Part shown: one piece after another, positions 26,070 to 34,117 of the stretch | How positions within the stretch are numbered: the first letter of the stretch is position 1 | Layout: every line of letters begins with the position of its first letter | Position numbers and translations under genes: made by a program | The notes under the pieces: model-generated | Seen by the model: only the letters and a program-made list of their open reading frames with translations | What the model was told of the DNA's origin: nothing | Databases searched by the model: none | Source of the DNA: JBBQXK01 sp038209775 | Lineage (GTDB): Bacteria; Pseudomonadota; Alphaproteobacteria; Rhodobacterales; Rhodobacteraceae | Direction: 5' to 3' | Assembly: GCA_038209775.1 (NCBI GenBank) | Contig: JBBQXK010000010.1 | Coordinates: 35,632-99,631, forward strand | Length of the DNA stretch: 64,000 nucleotides

Positions 26070-26834
26070 TTAGCCGCCGTAGATCGACATGGCGAAGTAG
26101 GGCTTCGAGATGGTGTCGTAAGTGCCGTCGGCAATCACCTTGGCGATGGCCGCGTTGAACTTGGCCTTCAGCGCGTCCTCGCCCTTGCGCAGGCCGACGC
26201 CGACGCCCTGACCCAGGACGTCCTGATCGTCCGCCACGGCACCGATCGCCTCGCAGCAGGCCTTGCCCGCGTCCGACGCAAGGAAGGCGTCGATGGCGAT
26301 GCTGTCGGCCTGACTTGCGTCGATGCGGCCCGCCGCAAGATCCTGAAACCCTTCGTCGGTGGTCTGGTAGGTCTTGATCTCGGCGGCATCGGGGAAGTGC
26401 TTTTGCGCATAGGCCTCGTGGATGGTCGAGACCTGCACCCCGATGATCTTGCCCGCCATGCCCGCAGCGTCAGGCGTCAGACCCGAGCCTTTGGCGGTGA
26501 TGATGACGGTGGGTGTGTTGTAGTACTTGTCCGAGAAGTCGATGGTCTGCGCGCGTTCCGCGGTGATCGACATGGATGCCATGATGGCGTCGATCTGGCC
26601 GCCGGTCAGCGACGGGATGATGCCTTCCCAAGCGACCGGAGTAATCACGCATTCCATTTCGCCCGCCGCACAGACGGCGTTGATGAAATCAACCTCCCAG
26701 CCCACCCAGTTGCCCGATGCGTCGGGGCTGGCGAAGGGCGGATAGGGTTCGGCCGCGATGCCGATCTTGATGGGTTCGGCCATGGCAGCCGAGGCAAAGG
26801 CGACGGCAGCAGCGGTCAACAGCAGTTTCTTCAT
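26070..26834 (-). CDS. Periplasmic amino-acid-binding protein (HisJ/ArgT-like)
   Basis: 254 residues. Residues 1-19 are a signal peptide (LLLTAAAVAFASAAMA). The mature part has the SBP family 3 order: IGIAAEPYPPF, WVGWEVDFINAVC, VAWEGIIPSLTGGQIDAIMASMSITAERAQTIDFSDKY, then the domain with GVQVSTIHEAYAQ and DASQADSIAID. A pair of cysteines after the start of lobe I (CAAGEMEC) and two adjacent ones near residue 198 are present. The acidic pocket pattern suits a basic amino acid such as arginine or ornithine, but specificity is inferred. Confidence 0.88.
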   Translation of the reverse strand: MKKLLLTAAAVAFASAAMAEPIKIGIAAEPYPPFASPDASGNWVGWEVDFINAVCAAGEMECVITPVAWEGIIPSLTGGQIDAIMASMSITAERAQTIDFSDKYYNTPTVIITAKGSGLTPDAAGMAGKIIGVQVSTIHEAYAQKHFPDAAEIKTYQTTDEGFQDLAAGRIDASQADSIAIDAFLASDAGKACCEAIGAVADDQDVLGQGVGVGLRKGEDALKAKFNAAIAKVIADGTYDTISKPYFAMSIYGG

Positions 26835-26891
26835 GGGTAGTACCTCCGGTTGGTTTTGTGCCGGTTTGTCCCGGCTTTCAGGGTCGTGCGT

Positions 26892-27686
26892 TCAGGAAAC
26901 AGACTTGAGGAACTGCTTCAGGCGGTCAGATTTGGGCGCGCCGAACAGTTCCGACGGCGGCCCCTCTTCCTCGATCTGACCGTTGTAGAGATAGATCACG
27001 TGGCTTGCGACCTCACGCGCGAATTTCATCTCGTGGGTCACCAGGATCATCGTGCGGCCTTCGTCGGCCAGACCCTTGATGACCGTCAGAACCTCACCCA
27101 CCAGTTCGGGGTCAAGCGCCGATGTAGGCTCATCAAACAGCATCGCGGCGGGTTCCACACACAGCGCCCGCGCGATGGCCACGCGCTGTTGCTGGCCGCC
27201 CGACAGGAACGCAGGATAGACGTCTGCCTTGGCGGCAAGCCCGACCCGATCAAGCACCTTTTCCGCCCGCGCCACGGCATCGGCGCGAGATACACCCAGA
27301 ACCTGCACCGGCACCTCGATCAGGTTTTCCAGCACCGTCTTGTGCGACCACAGATTGAACTGCTGGAACACCATGCCCAGACGCTGGCGCAGCTTTTCGA
27401 TCTGCTTGCGGTCGGACGGGCTGCCGTCGGCGCGCATCCTGACCGCTTCGCCGCCAATCACGATCTGGCCCGCCGTCGGCGTCTCCAGAAAGTTGATGCA
27501 GCGCAGCATGGTGGATTTGCCCGACCCCGACCCGCCGATGATCGCAATAACGTCGCCCTCGCAGGCGCGCAGACTGACGCCCTTCAGCACTTCCAAAGTT
27601 CCGAAGGATTTTCGCAAACCGTCGATCCTAATCGCTTCGGTTCGCGCATCTTTCGCTTGGGCTGCGGCGGTTTGTACTGTCATCAT
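26892..27686 (-). CDS. Amino-acid ABC transporter ATPase (HisP/GlnQ-type)
   Basis: 264 residues. Walker A GGSGSGKST, the Q-loop region MVFQQFNLWSHKTVLENL, the signature LSGGQQQRVAIARAL, Walker B AMLFDEPTSALDPE and the switch histidine in VTHEMKFARE are all present. It is the first gene of the transporter unit (ATPase, binding protein, two permeases, DUF1579), divergent from the TetR/BetI regulator. The first 20 residues are a non-conserved, hydrophilic leader; the start could be either of two adjacent ATGs or a GTG just upstream. Confidence 0.92.
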   Translation of the reverse strand: MMTVQTAAAQAKDARTEAIRIDGLRKSFGTLEVLKGVSLRACEGDVIAIIGGSGSGKSTMLRCINFLETPTAGQIVIGGEAVRMRADGSPSDRKQIEKLRQRLGMVFQQFNLWSHKTVLENLIEVPVQVLGVSRADAVARAEKVLDRVGLAAKADVYPAFLSGGQQQRVAIARALCVEPAAMLFDEPTSALDPELVGEVLTVIKGLADEGRTMILVTHEMKFAREVASHVIYLYNGQIEEEGPPSELFGAPKSDRLKQFLKSVS

Positions 27687-27702
27687 CACTTGCCGTAAGG
27701 GT

Positions 27703-27727
27703 CTTGTGGCAGTAAGCCTGCCGCAAG
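27703..27727. promoter_or_regulatory. Candidate operator of the TetR/BetI regulator
   Basis: CTTGTGGCAG, spacer TAAGC, CTGCCGCAAG: ten-base arms with nine of ten pairs matching. It sits 16 bases upstream of the ABC ATPase gene in the region it shares with the divergent regulator gene, the usual place for a TetR-type operator. A TATAGTTA stretch at 27743-27750 may belong to a promoter. Confidence 0.5.
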
Positions 27728-27810
27728 GCTATTGTGCAAGTGTATAGTTACGCCGCACGAGTGACCTACGGTGACGGGCTCGGGCGGACCAGCGGCATGG
27801 ATGGCAGGGC

Positions 27811-28437
27811 ATGACAGGAGATCGTCGGAAATTCCGGCGCGAGGGCGAAGAGCGGCGGCGTGAGGCGCTGATTGCCGCAGCGCTTGAGCTGTTTGCCGAA
27901 GGCGGGGCAGGGGCCGCCACCGTGCGCGCCATTGCCGACCGTGCGGGTGTGACGCCCGGCCTGATCCGCCACTACTTCACCGCCAAGGAAGACCTCGTGC
28001 GCGCCGCCTATGCCACCGTGATGAACCGCATGACCGCCGAAAGCGAAACGGCCGCCACCCCGGCGGACCTTGATCCCGCGTCGCGTGTGCTGGCCTTTGT
28101 CGGCGTCAGCCTGCGCCCGCCGGTGATGGATGCCGAACGGGTGGGCCTCTGGGCCGGCTTTCTGCACGAGGTGCGGCGCGACCCTGAAATGCGCAGTATT
28201 CACGAGGCGACCTATCTCGCTTACCGCAACCAGCTGCAGGCGCTGATCGCGGCCCTGCCGGGGAACGCCGACCCGGTCCGCGCGCGCCGTCTGGCCATCG
28301 CGTGCAACGGCGTGATCGACGGGCTGTGGATGGAGGGCGGCATGCTGCCCGAGGCGTTTGCGGCCGGCGAGTTGGAAATCATCGGCCTGTCCGCCGTACG
28401 CGCGATCCTGGGCCTGCCAGCGGGCAAGCCCACATGA
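27811..28437 (+). CDS. TetR/BetI-type transcriptional regulator
   Basis: 208 residues. The N-terminal helix-turn-helix (residues 17-60) reads ALIAAALELFAEGGAGAATV, then IADRAGVTPGLIRHYFTAKEDL, which is the BetI-like version of the TetR motif. The C-terminal ligand domain has WAGFLHEVRRDPEMR and ACNGVIDGLWMEG, also BetI-like. The stop overlaps the start of the aminotransferase (ATGA), so regulator and enzymes form one operon. It probably senses an amine, amino acid or derivative handled by the operon. Confidence 0.88.
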   Translation: MTGDRRKFRREGEERRREALIAAALELFAEGGAGAATVRAIADRAGVTPGLIRHYFTAKEDLVRAAYATVMNRMTAESETAATPADLDPASRVLAFVGVSLRPPVMDAERVGLWAGFLHEVRRDPEMRSIHEATYLAYRNQLQALIAALPGNADPVRARRLAIACNGVIDGLWMEGGMLPEAFAAGELEIIGLSAVRAILGLPAGKPT

Positions 28438-29609
28438 GATATGCCGCCGTCACCGATGCACTGCAGGGCCTTGGCGGTGCCAAATGGGCCATCCACGCCC
28501 GCGCCCGCGCCTTGCGCGACGAAGGCCGGCCGATCATCGAACTGACCATCGGCGAGCCTGACGTGCCACCGCCCGCCGCCCTGATCGAGGCGGCAACGCT
28601 TGCCATGGCCGGCGGGCGGACGGGCTATTCCAACGGGCGGGGCGAGCCTGCGTTGGTCCGCGCATTGGCGAACCGCTATACCGCCCGGCGCGGGCGGACG
28701 ATCACCACCGATCAGGTGATGTGCTTTCCCGGCACGCAGACCACGCTTTACACCGTCATGCGCGGGCTGGCAGGCCCGGGGGATGAGGTGCTGGTGGGTG
28801 ATCCCCTGTACGCCACCTATGAGGGCGTGGTTGCCCAGACCGGCGCGCGTCTGGTGCCCGTGCCCCTGCATCCGAACCGGGGGTTCCGCATCGACGCCGA
28901 TGACATCGCCGACCGTATCACCCCGGCATCGCGGGTTATCCTGCTGAATACGCCGCATAATCCCACGGGGGCCGTGCTGACGCGCGACGGCATCATGGCC
29001 ATCTGTCGGCTGGCCGCGCAGCATGACCTGTGGATTATCTGCGATGAGGTTTATGAGGAGATGGTGTTCGACGGCGCCACCTTTGCCTCACCCCTTGACC
29101 TGCCCGAATTTGCCGAACGGGTGATCGTCACCTCGTCCATCTCGAAATCCCACGCCTCTCCGGGGTTCCGGTCGGGCTGGTGCGTCGGCCCGGCAGAATT
29201 CTGCGCGCGGCTGCTGCCCCTGTCGGAAACCATGCTGTTCGGCAACCAGCCGTTCATCGCTGACATGACCACCCTTGCCATATCGGCCCCCTCCACTGTC
29301 GCCCCCGGCATGGTCGCGCGGTTTTCCGCCCGCGCCGCCCTGATCCGCGAACGGCTGGACGGGGTGGCGGGCCTGCGCGTCAGCCGGCCCGAGGCGGGCA
29401 TGTTCATTCTGGTCGACGTGCGCGCCGTCTGTCCCAGTGGCGAGGTGTTCGCGGCGCGTCTCTTGGACAAGAAATCGGTGGCGGTGATGCCGGGGGAAAG
29501 TTTCGGCACAGCACTGCAGGGCTGGCTGCGGCTAAGCCTGACACAACCGGATGACCTGATCGCGGCCGCCTGCGACCGGATCGCGGAACTGGCGGGGGAA
29601 ATGGCATGA
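28434..29609 (+). CDS. Class I PLP-dependent aminotransferase
   Basis: 391 residues, fold type I. TGYSNGRGEPALVRALA, LLNTPHNPTGAVL (binding PLP), IICDEVYEEMVFDG and the PLP-lysine motif SSISKSHASPGFRSGW identify the aspartate/alanine aminotransferase branch. By context with the downstream ThDP enzyme it may be an AruH-like arginine:pyruvate transaminase giving 2-ketoarginine; the sequence alone does not show the amino acid. It overlaps both neighbours by 4 bases. Confidence 0.88.
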   Translation: MRYAAVTDALQGLGGAKWAIHARARALRDEGRPIIELTIGEPDVPPPAALIEAATLAMAGGRTGYSNGRGEPALVRALANRYTARRGRTITTDQVMCFPGTQTTLYTVMRGLAGPGDEVLVGDPLYATYEGVVAQTGARLVPVPLHPNRGFRIDADDIADRITPASRVILLNTPHNPTGAVLTRDGIMAICRLAAQHDLWIICDEVYEEMVFDGATFASPLDLPEFAERVIVTSSISKSHASPGFRSGWCVGPAEFCARLLPLSETMLFGNQPFIADMTTLAISAPSTVAPGMVARFSARAALIRERLDGVAGLRVSRPEAGMFILVDVRAVCPSGEVFAARLLDKKSVAVMPGESFGTALQGWLRLSLTQPDDLIAAACDRIAELAGEMA

Positions 29610-31168
29610 GAACGGTCGGCGAGGAACTGGTGGCGGGTCTGGCGGCGCGGGGGGTGACCTGCGTGTTCGGCATCCCCGGCGTGCATACGATCGAGTTGTA
29701 TCGCGGTCTGCCGGGGTCGGGTATCCGCCATGTGACCGCGCGCCACGAACAGGGTGCGGCGTTCATGGCCGATGGCTTTGCCCGGGTGTCGGGCCGGCCC
29801 GGGGTGGCGTTCGTGATCACCGGGCCGGGGCTGACCAACGCGCTGACCGCGATGGCACAAAGCCGCGAAGATTCGGTGCCGGTGCTGATCGTCTCAGGGG
29901 TGAACCGGCGGTCATCGCTGGGTCGCGGCCTTGGGTTGTTGCACGAACTGCCCGATCAGGCGGCGATGGTGGAAACCCTGTGCCCCACGTTCACCGTGGA
30001 CGGGCCAGCCACCCTTGGCCCGGTCCTTGACGCGGCCTTTGCCGCCCTCACCACAGGCCGCCCCGGCCCGGTACATGTGCAGGTGCCGACCGACGTAATG
30101 CCGATGCCCTGCCCGCCCTTGCCCGATCCGCAGGCGCCTGTGGTGCATCCGATGGCGGATGACGCGTCGCTGGCGCGGGCGGCGGCGGCCCTGTCGGTGG
30201 CCCGCAGGCCGGTGATTCTGGCCGGGGGCGGCACGGTACGCTGCGAAGCGGCGTTGCGCGCATTGGCCGAGGCGGTGGATGCCCCCGTGATACAGACGTC
30301 CAATGCGCGCGGGCTGATGCACGGCCACCCCCTCACCGTCGCCGCGTCGCCCTCGCTTCTGGCGGTGCGGGCGTTGATTGCCGATGCCGATCAGGTGCTG
30401 GCAGTGGGGACCGAGTTCGGGGTCACCGATTATGACATGTACGTGCGGGGCGGGTTCCCCGACGTATCGGCGATGATTCGCGTGGATATCTGCGCCGACC
30501 AGTTGGCCCGCCACCCCGCCGCCATCCCCCTGCATACCCGCGCCGAGGATGCCCTGCCGGCACTTCTGGACCTTGTCACGCCGCACAAGGGCGACGGTGC
30601 GGCCCGCGCCGCCATTGCAATGGCCGCCGCCCGCGCCGAACTGAGCGCCCCGATGCAGACCCAGCTTGCGGTCCTTGAGGCGATCCGCGCCGCCGTCCCG
30701 CAGGCGCGCATCGTCGGCGACAGCACACAGCCCGTCTATGCCGGGAACCTCGTGTTCGACGCGCCCTATCCCGTCGCATGGTTCAACGCCGCCACCGGCT
30801 ATGGCGCGCTTGGCTTTGGTCCCGGGGCGGCGGTCGGTGCCGCGATTGCCGACCCGGCCCACCAGGTGATCTGCCTGATCGGCGACGGTGGCCTGCAATT
30901 CAGCCCCGGCGAATTGCGCACGGCGCGGGACGAAGCCCTTGATGTGACCTTCCTCGTCTGGAACAACGCCGGTTTCCGCGAGATTGCCGAAGCGATGGCC
31001 GACGCCGGTGCGCCCGTCCTTGGGTGCGACCCGTCCCCCCTCAAACTGGAACCCTTCGCCGCCGCCTGCGACCTGCCCTTTGCCCGCGTGCCGCTGGACC
31101 CGCAGGCGATCGCGGCGGCTCTGGCGGCGGGCAAAGGGCCAAGGCTGATCGAGATCGCGGTTGCCTGA
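29606..31168 (+). CDS. ThDP-dependent 2-oxo acid decarboxylase (AruI/acetolactate-synthase-like)
   Basis: 520 residues with the three ThDP-enzyme domains. The catalytic glutamate is E48 in RHEQGAAFMADGFARVSGRPG; the central domain is residues about 190-330; the ThDP/Mg site is GDG (426-428) to NN (453-454). The family includes acetolactate synthase and 5-guanidino-2-oxopentanoate (2-ketoarginine) decarboxylase. No small regulatory subunit (IlvH) lies beside it and an aminotransferase precedes it, both favouring a catabolic decarboxylase over acetolactate synthase. The exact substrate is inferred. Confidence 0.8.
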   Translation: MRTVGEELVAGLAARGVTCVFGIPGVHTIELYRGLPGSGIRHVTARHEQGAAFMADGFARVSGRPGVAFVITGPGLTNALTAMAQSREDSVPVLIVSGVNRRSSLGRGLGLLHELPDQAAMVETLCPTFTVDGPATLGPVLDAAFAALTTGRPGPVHVQVPTDVMPMPCPPLPDPQAPVVHPMADDASLARAAAALSVARRPVILAGGGTVRCEAALRALAEAVDAPVIQTSNARGLMHGHPLTVAASPSLLAVRALIADADQVLAVGTEFGVTDYDMYVRGGFPDVSAMIRVDICADQLARHPAAIPLHTRAEDALPALLDLVTPHKGDGAARAAIAMAAARAELSAPMQTQLAVLEAIRAAVPQARIVGDSTQPVYAGNLVFDAPYPVAWFNAATGYGALGFGPGAAVGAAIADPAHQVICLIGDGGLQFSPGELRTARDEALDVTFLVWNNAGFREIAEAMADAGAPVLGCDPSPLKLEPFAAACDLPFARVPLDPQAIAAALAAGKGPRLIEIAVA

Positions 31169-31208
31169 CGGCCCGGCATCGACATAAGGGCACCGGCAGG
31201 GGGATCAC

Positions 31209-32573
31209 ATGACCGACACCATCGCAGGCATTTCGCGCGACCGGCTGACCCGGTTCCGCACCACCGAGGCCGCCCGCTACGCCGCCGGCCGCCCGCGTTC
31301 CAAGGCGGCGCAAAGGCTGGCCGCCGACGTGTTCGTCAACGCCGTGCCGCTGCACTGGATGACCGACTGGCCGCTGCCGTTCCCGATGCTGGTGGACCAC
31401 GCCAAAGGGGCCACGCTGACCGACATCGACGGCTTTGTGGTGGATGATTTCTGTCTGGGCGACACGGGTTCGATGTTTGGCCATTCCCCCCCACCCGTCG
31501 CAAAGGCCATCCGCAAACAGGCAAGGCGCGGCCTGACCACGATGCTGCCGTCCGAGATGGCGCTGCTGGCCGGGCACCTTCTGTGCGACACCTTCGGCGA
31601 TTTCCGCTGGCAGGTGGCGACCACCGCCACCGACGCCAACCGCTTTGCCCTGCGCGTCGCGCGGGCGGTGACGGGCAGGCCCAAGGTACTGGTGTTCAAC
31701 GGCTGCTACCACGGCACCGTCGATGACGCGATGGTCACGCTGGATCAGGGGCGCACGGTCAACCGCGCGGGCCTTCTGGGCCAGGTACAGGACCTGTCCC
31801 TGACCGCCACCTGTGCCGAGTTCAACGATATCGCTGCCGTCGAGGCGGCGCTTGCCACAGGCGATATCGCGGCGGTCCTGACCGAACCTGTGATGACCAA
31901 TTCCTGCATGGTCCTGCCCGCGCCCGGTTTCCACGCCGCCCTTCGCGACGCCTGCACCCGCCACGGCACGCTCCTCATCATCGACGAGACGCATACGATA
32001 TCGACCGGTCCCGGCGGCTATACCCGCGCCCATGGCCTTGACCCCGACATGTTCGTGGTCGGCAAATGCGTGGCGGGGGGGATGCCCACCGCCGTCTGGG
32101 GTATGCGGCCCGTCATCGAGGCGCGCTATCTTTACGCAAACGACAGCCGCGCCTCGGGCCATTCCGGCATGGGCACCACGCTGTCTGCCAACCCGATGCA
32201 GTTCGCCTGTCTGGTGGCCACGCTGGCCGAGGTGATGACCCCCAAAGCCCACACCCACATGGAAAAAGGCGCCGCCCGGCTGGCCAAGGGCCTTGCCGCA
32301 TCCATCGCAAAACACCGCGCCCCCTGGCACGTCGTCCGCGTCGGTGCCCGGGTCGAATTCATCTGCGCCCCGGGCCCCCTGCATAACGGCACCGATGCCG
32401 CCGCCGCACATATGCCGGATGTGGAGGGTGCGATGAACCTCGCCCTCCTGAACCGTGGCTGCCTGATCGCCCCCTTCCACAACATGATGCTGGTGTCGCC
32501 CGTCACACGGAAACGCCAGACCCTCCGCCTTATCGCCGCCTTCGACGAAGTGCTGGCCGAACTCTTTCAGTGA
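31209..32573 (+). CDS. Class III PLP-dependent aminotransferase (HemL/aspartate aminotransferase-family)
   Basis: 454 residues. DETHTIS binds the PLP ring nitrogen and VVGKCVAGGMP holds the PLP lysine; FNGCYHGTVDD and SGHSGMGTTLSANP are further class III blocks. The sequence is closer to glutamate-1-semialdehyde aminomutase-like proteins than to omega-amino acid transaminases, but the operon suggests it handles an amine or aldehyde made by the decarboxylase. AGGGGGATCAC gives a good ribosome binding site, 40 bases after the previous stop. Three cysteines occur near the active-site half. Confidence 0.85.
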   Translation: MTDTIAGISRDRLTRFRTTEAARYAAGRPRSKAAQRLAADVFVNAVPLHWMTDWPLPFPMLVDHAKGATLTDIDGFVVDDFCLGDTGSMFGHSPPPVAKAIRKQARRGLTTMLPSEMALLAGHLLCDTFGDFRWQVATTATDANRFALRVARAVTGRPKVLVFNGCYHGTVDDAMVTLDQGRTVNRAGLLGQVQDLSLTATCAEFNDIAAVEAALATGDIAAVLTEPVMTNSCMVLPAPGFHAALRDACTRHGTLLIIDETHTISTGPGGYTRAHGLDPDMFVVGKCVAGGMPTAVWGMRPVIEARYLYANDSRASGHSGMGTTLSANPMQFACLVATLAEVMTPKAHTHMEKGAARLAKGLAASIAKHRAPWHVVRVGARVEFICAPGPLHNGTDAAAAHMPDVEGAMNLALLNRGCLIAPFHNMMLVSPVTRKRQTLRLIAAFDEVLAELFQ

Positions 32574-33967
32574 GTACTATGACACCCAGCCCCTCCGGTT
32601 CCACCCCTGCCGAGGCCGAAGCCTTCCTCGCCGCCCACCCCGAGATCGAGGCGATCGACCTTGTCCTGCACGACGCCAACGGCATCGGACGCGGCAAGAT
32701 CATAAGGCGGCACGAACTGGCCGGGTTCTATGCCTCGGGCCGCCACCTGCCCATTTCTATCCTCGGCCTCGATATCTGTGGCGAGGATGTCCACGAAACC
32801 GGCCTGATCTGGGATCAGGGCGACGGCGACCTGCGCGCCTGGCCGGTGCCGGGCACGCTGAAACCCCTGCACGGCACCGCCCCGCCCCGCGCCGAGGTGT
32901 TCATGTGCATGTACGGCCTTGACGGCCTGCCGATGACGTCCGACCCCCGCCACGCCCTTGCCCGTCAGGTAAAGGCGATGGCCGCCGAAGGCCTGCACCC
33001 GGCAGGCGCGTTCGAGCTGGAATTCTTCCTTCTGGCCAACGACCGTGGCCCCGATGGCCGCGTCCAACCCGCCCGCGATGTGCTGGACGGGCGCGCAACG
33101 TCAAAGACCGAGGTCTATTCCGTCGACCACCTGCACGGCATGCTGCCCCTGTTCAGCGACATCTACGCAGGCGCGGAAAAGGCCGGGATCTGGGCCGAGA
33201 CGATGATTTCGGAATACGCCCCCGGCCAGTACGAACTGACCCTGCACTACCGCACCGATGTATTGCAGGCCGCCGACGACCTCGTGCGCCTCAAGCGCAT
33301 CGTGCGCGCACAGGCGCGGGCGCATGGGGTGACGGCCTGTTTCATGGCCAAACCGGTGGAGCAATACGCGGGGTCAGGCATGCACTTCCATGTGTCCCTG
33401 CTGGATGGTGCCGGGCGCAACGTGTTCGTCGAAGACGTCGAGGGACAATGGAACCCCACCATCCTGCACGCTCTTGGTGGCCTGCGCGCGACGATGGGGG
33501 AATCCATGCTGGTCTTCGCACCCCACGCCAATTCCTGGCGCCGCTTTGCGAGCCAAAGCTATGCCCCGGTGTCGCCCACCTGGGGCGTCAACAACCGCTC
33601 GGTGGCCCTGCGCATCCCGGCTGGCGACATCCGCGCCCGGAGGATCGAACATCGCCCCGCCGGGGTGGACGCCAACCCCTATCTGGTGGCGGCAACGGTG
33701 CTGGCAGGCATCCGCCACGGCATGGCCCACAAGATCGACCCCGGGCCCGAAACCACCGGCAACGGCTATGTCGAAGCGCAGGACGCCCCCGCGATCCCCC
33801 GCGACTGGGGTGGTGCCATCGCGGCGGCCAAGGGTTCGGCGTTTCTGGCCGATGCCCTTGGCCCCGACATGCAACGCACCTTCACCGCCATCAAGGCCGC
33901 CGAACATGCCCGCGTTGCGGCGACGATCCCAGATGTGGACTACGACCTTTATCTGCACACGGTGTGA
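32570..33967 (+). CDS. Glutamine-synthetase-family gamma-glutamyl ligase (PuuA-like)
   Basis: 465 residues. The GS catalytic domain is intact: AFELEFFLL, EYAPGQYELTLHY (metal-binding glutamates), SGMHFHVSL, and NNRSVALRIP followed by RRIEHRPAGVDANPYLVAA. The N-terminal beta-grasp domain has LVLHDANGIGRGKII. Short, unregulated GS relatives of this type, such as gamma-glutamylputrescine synthetase, link glutamate to an amine with ATP. No adenylylation-type Tyr motif is evident. A GTG overlapping the previous stop is used; the ATG at 32579 is an equally good start. Last gene of the operon. Confidence 0.87.
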   Translation: MSTMTPSPSGSTPAEAEAFLAAHPEIEAIDLVLHDANGIGRGKIIRRHELAGFYASGRHLPISILGLDICGEDVHETGLIWDQGDGDLRAWPVPGTLKPLHGTAPPRAEVFMCMYGLDGLPMTSDPRHALARQVKAMAAEGLHPAGAFELEFFLLANDRGPDGRVQPARDVLDGRATSKTEVYSVDHLHGMLPLFSDIYAGAEKAGIWAETMISEYAPGQYELTLHYRTDVLQAADDLVRLKRIVRAQARAHGVTACFMAKPVEQYAGSGMHFHVSLLDGAGRNVFVEDVEGQWNPTILHALGGLRATMGESMLVFAPHANSWRRFASQSYAPVSPTWGVNNRSVALRIPAGDIRARRIEHRPAGVDANPYLVAATVLAGIRHGMAHKIDPGPETTGNGYVEAQDAPAIPRDWGGAIAAAKGSAFLADALGPDMQRTFTAIKAAEHARVAATIPDVDYDLYLHTV

Positions 33968-33985
33968 CCGGTGGCGGCGTCGCAA

Positions 33986-34006
33986 AGGGGGGCTGTCTGC
34001 CCCCCT
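33986..34006 (+). terminator. Hairpin after the glutamine-synthetase-like gene
   Basis: AGGGGGG, loop CTGTCTG, CCCCCCT: a perfect seven-pair stem 18 bases after the stop. It forms the first half of a GGATAYTT-box repeat copy that continues to 34050. Confidence 0.5.
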
Positions 34007-34027
34007 CGCCTGCGGCTCACCCCCCGA

Positions 34028-34093
34028 GAGTACTTGGACAAAGAAGAAGCACAATTTGATACAAACGTGCGCTTCTTCTTTGTCCAAATACTC
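34028..34093. repeat. Large inverted repeat between convergent genes (GGATAYTT-box copies 3 and 4)
   Basis: Left arm 34028-34050 begins GAGTACTTGGACAAAG and continues AAGAAGC; the right arm 34071-34093 is its reverse complement with one mismatch in 23. The 20-base loop is A/T-rich. Each arm is one copy of the box that elsewhere follows a G/C hairpin, so two repeat copies face each other, one for each of the convergent genes. As RNA it would fold into a very stable stem in either direction. Confidence 0.85.
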
Positions 34094-34117
34094 ATCGGGA
34101 CGGCAGCGCCGCCCCCC

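Noticed and set aside
29606..31168. ThDP enzyme considered as acetolactate synthase (ilvB)
   Set aside because: No ilvH or ilvC beside it, and it is coupled to aminotransferases in a regulated operon; a catabolic decarboxylase fits better, though the reaction is not proved.
34028..34093. Inverted repeat considered as insertion-sequence ends
   Set aside because: Only 20 bases lie between the arms, there is no transposase and no target duplication; each arm matches the dispersed box element instead.
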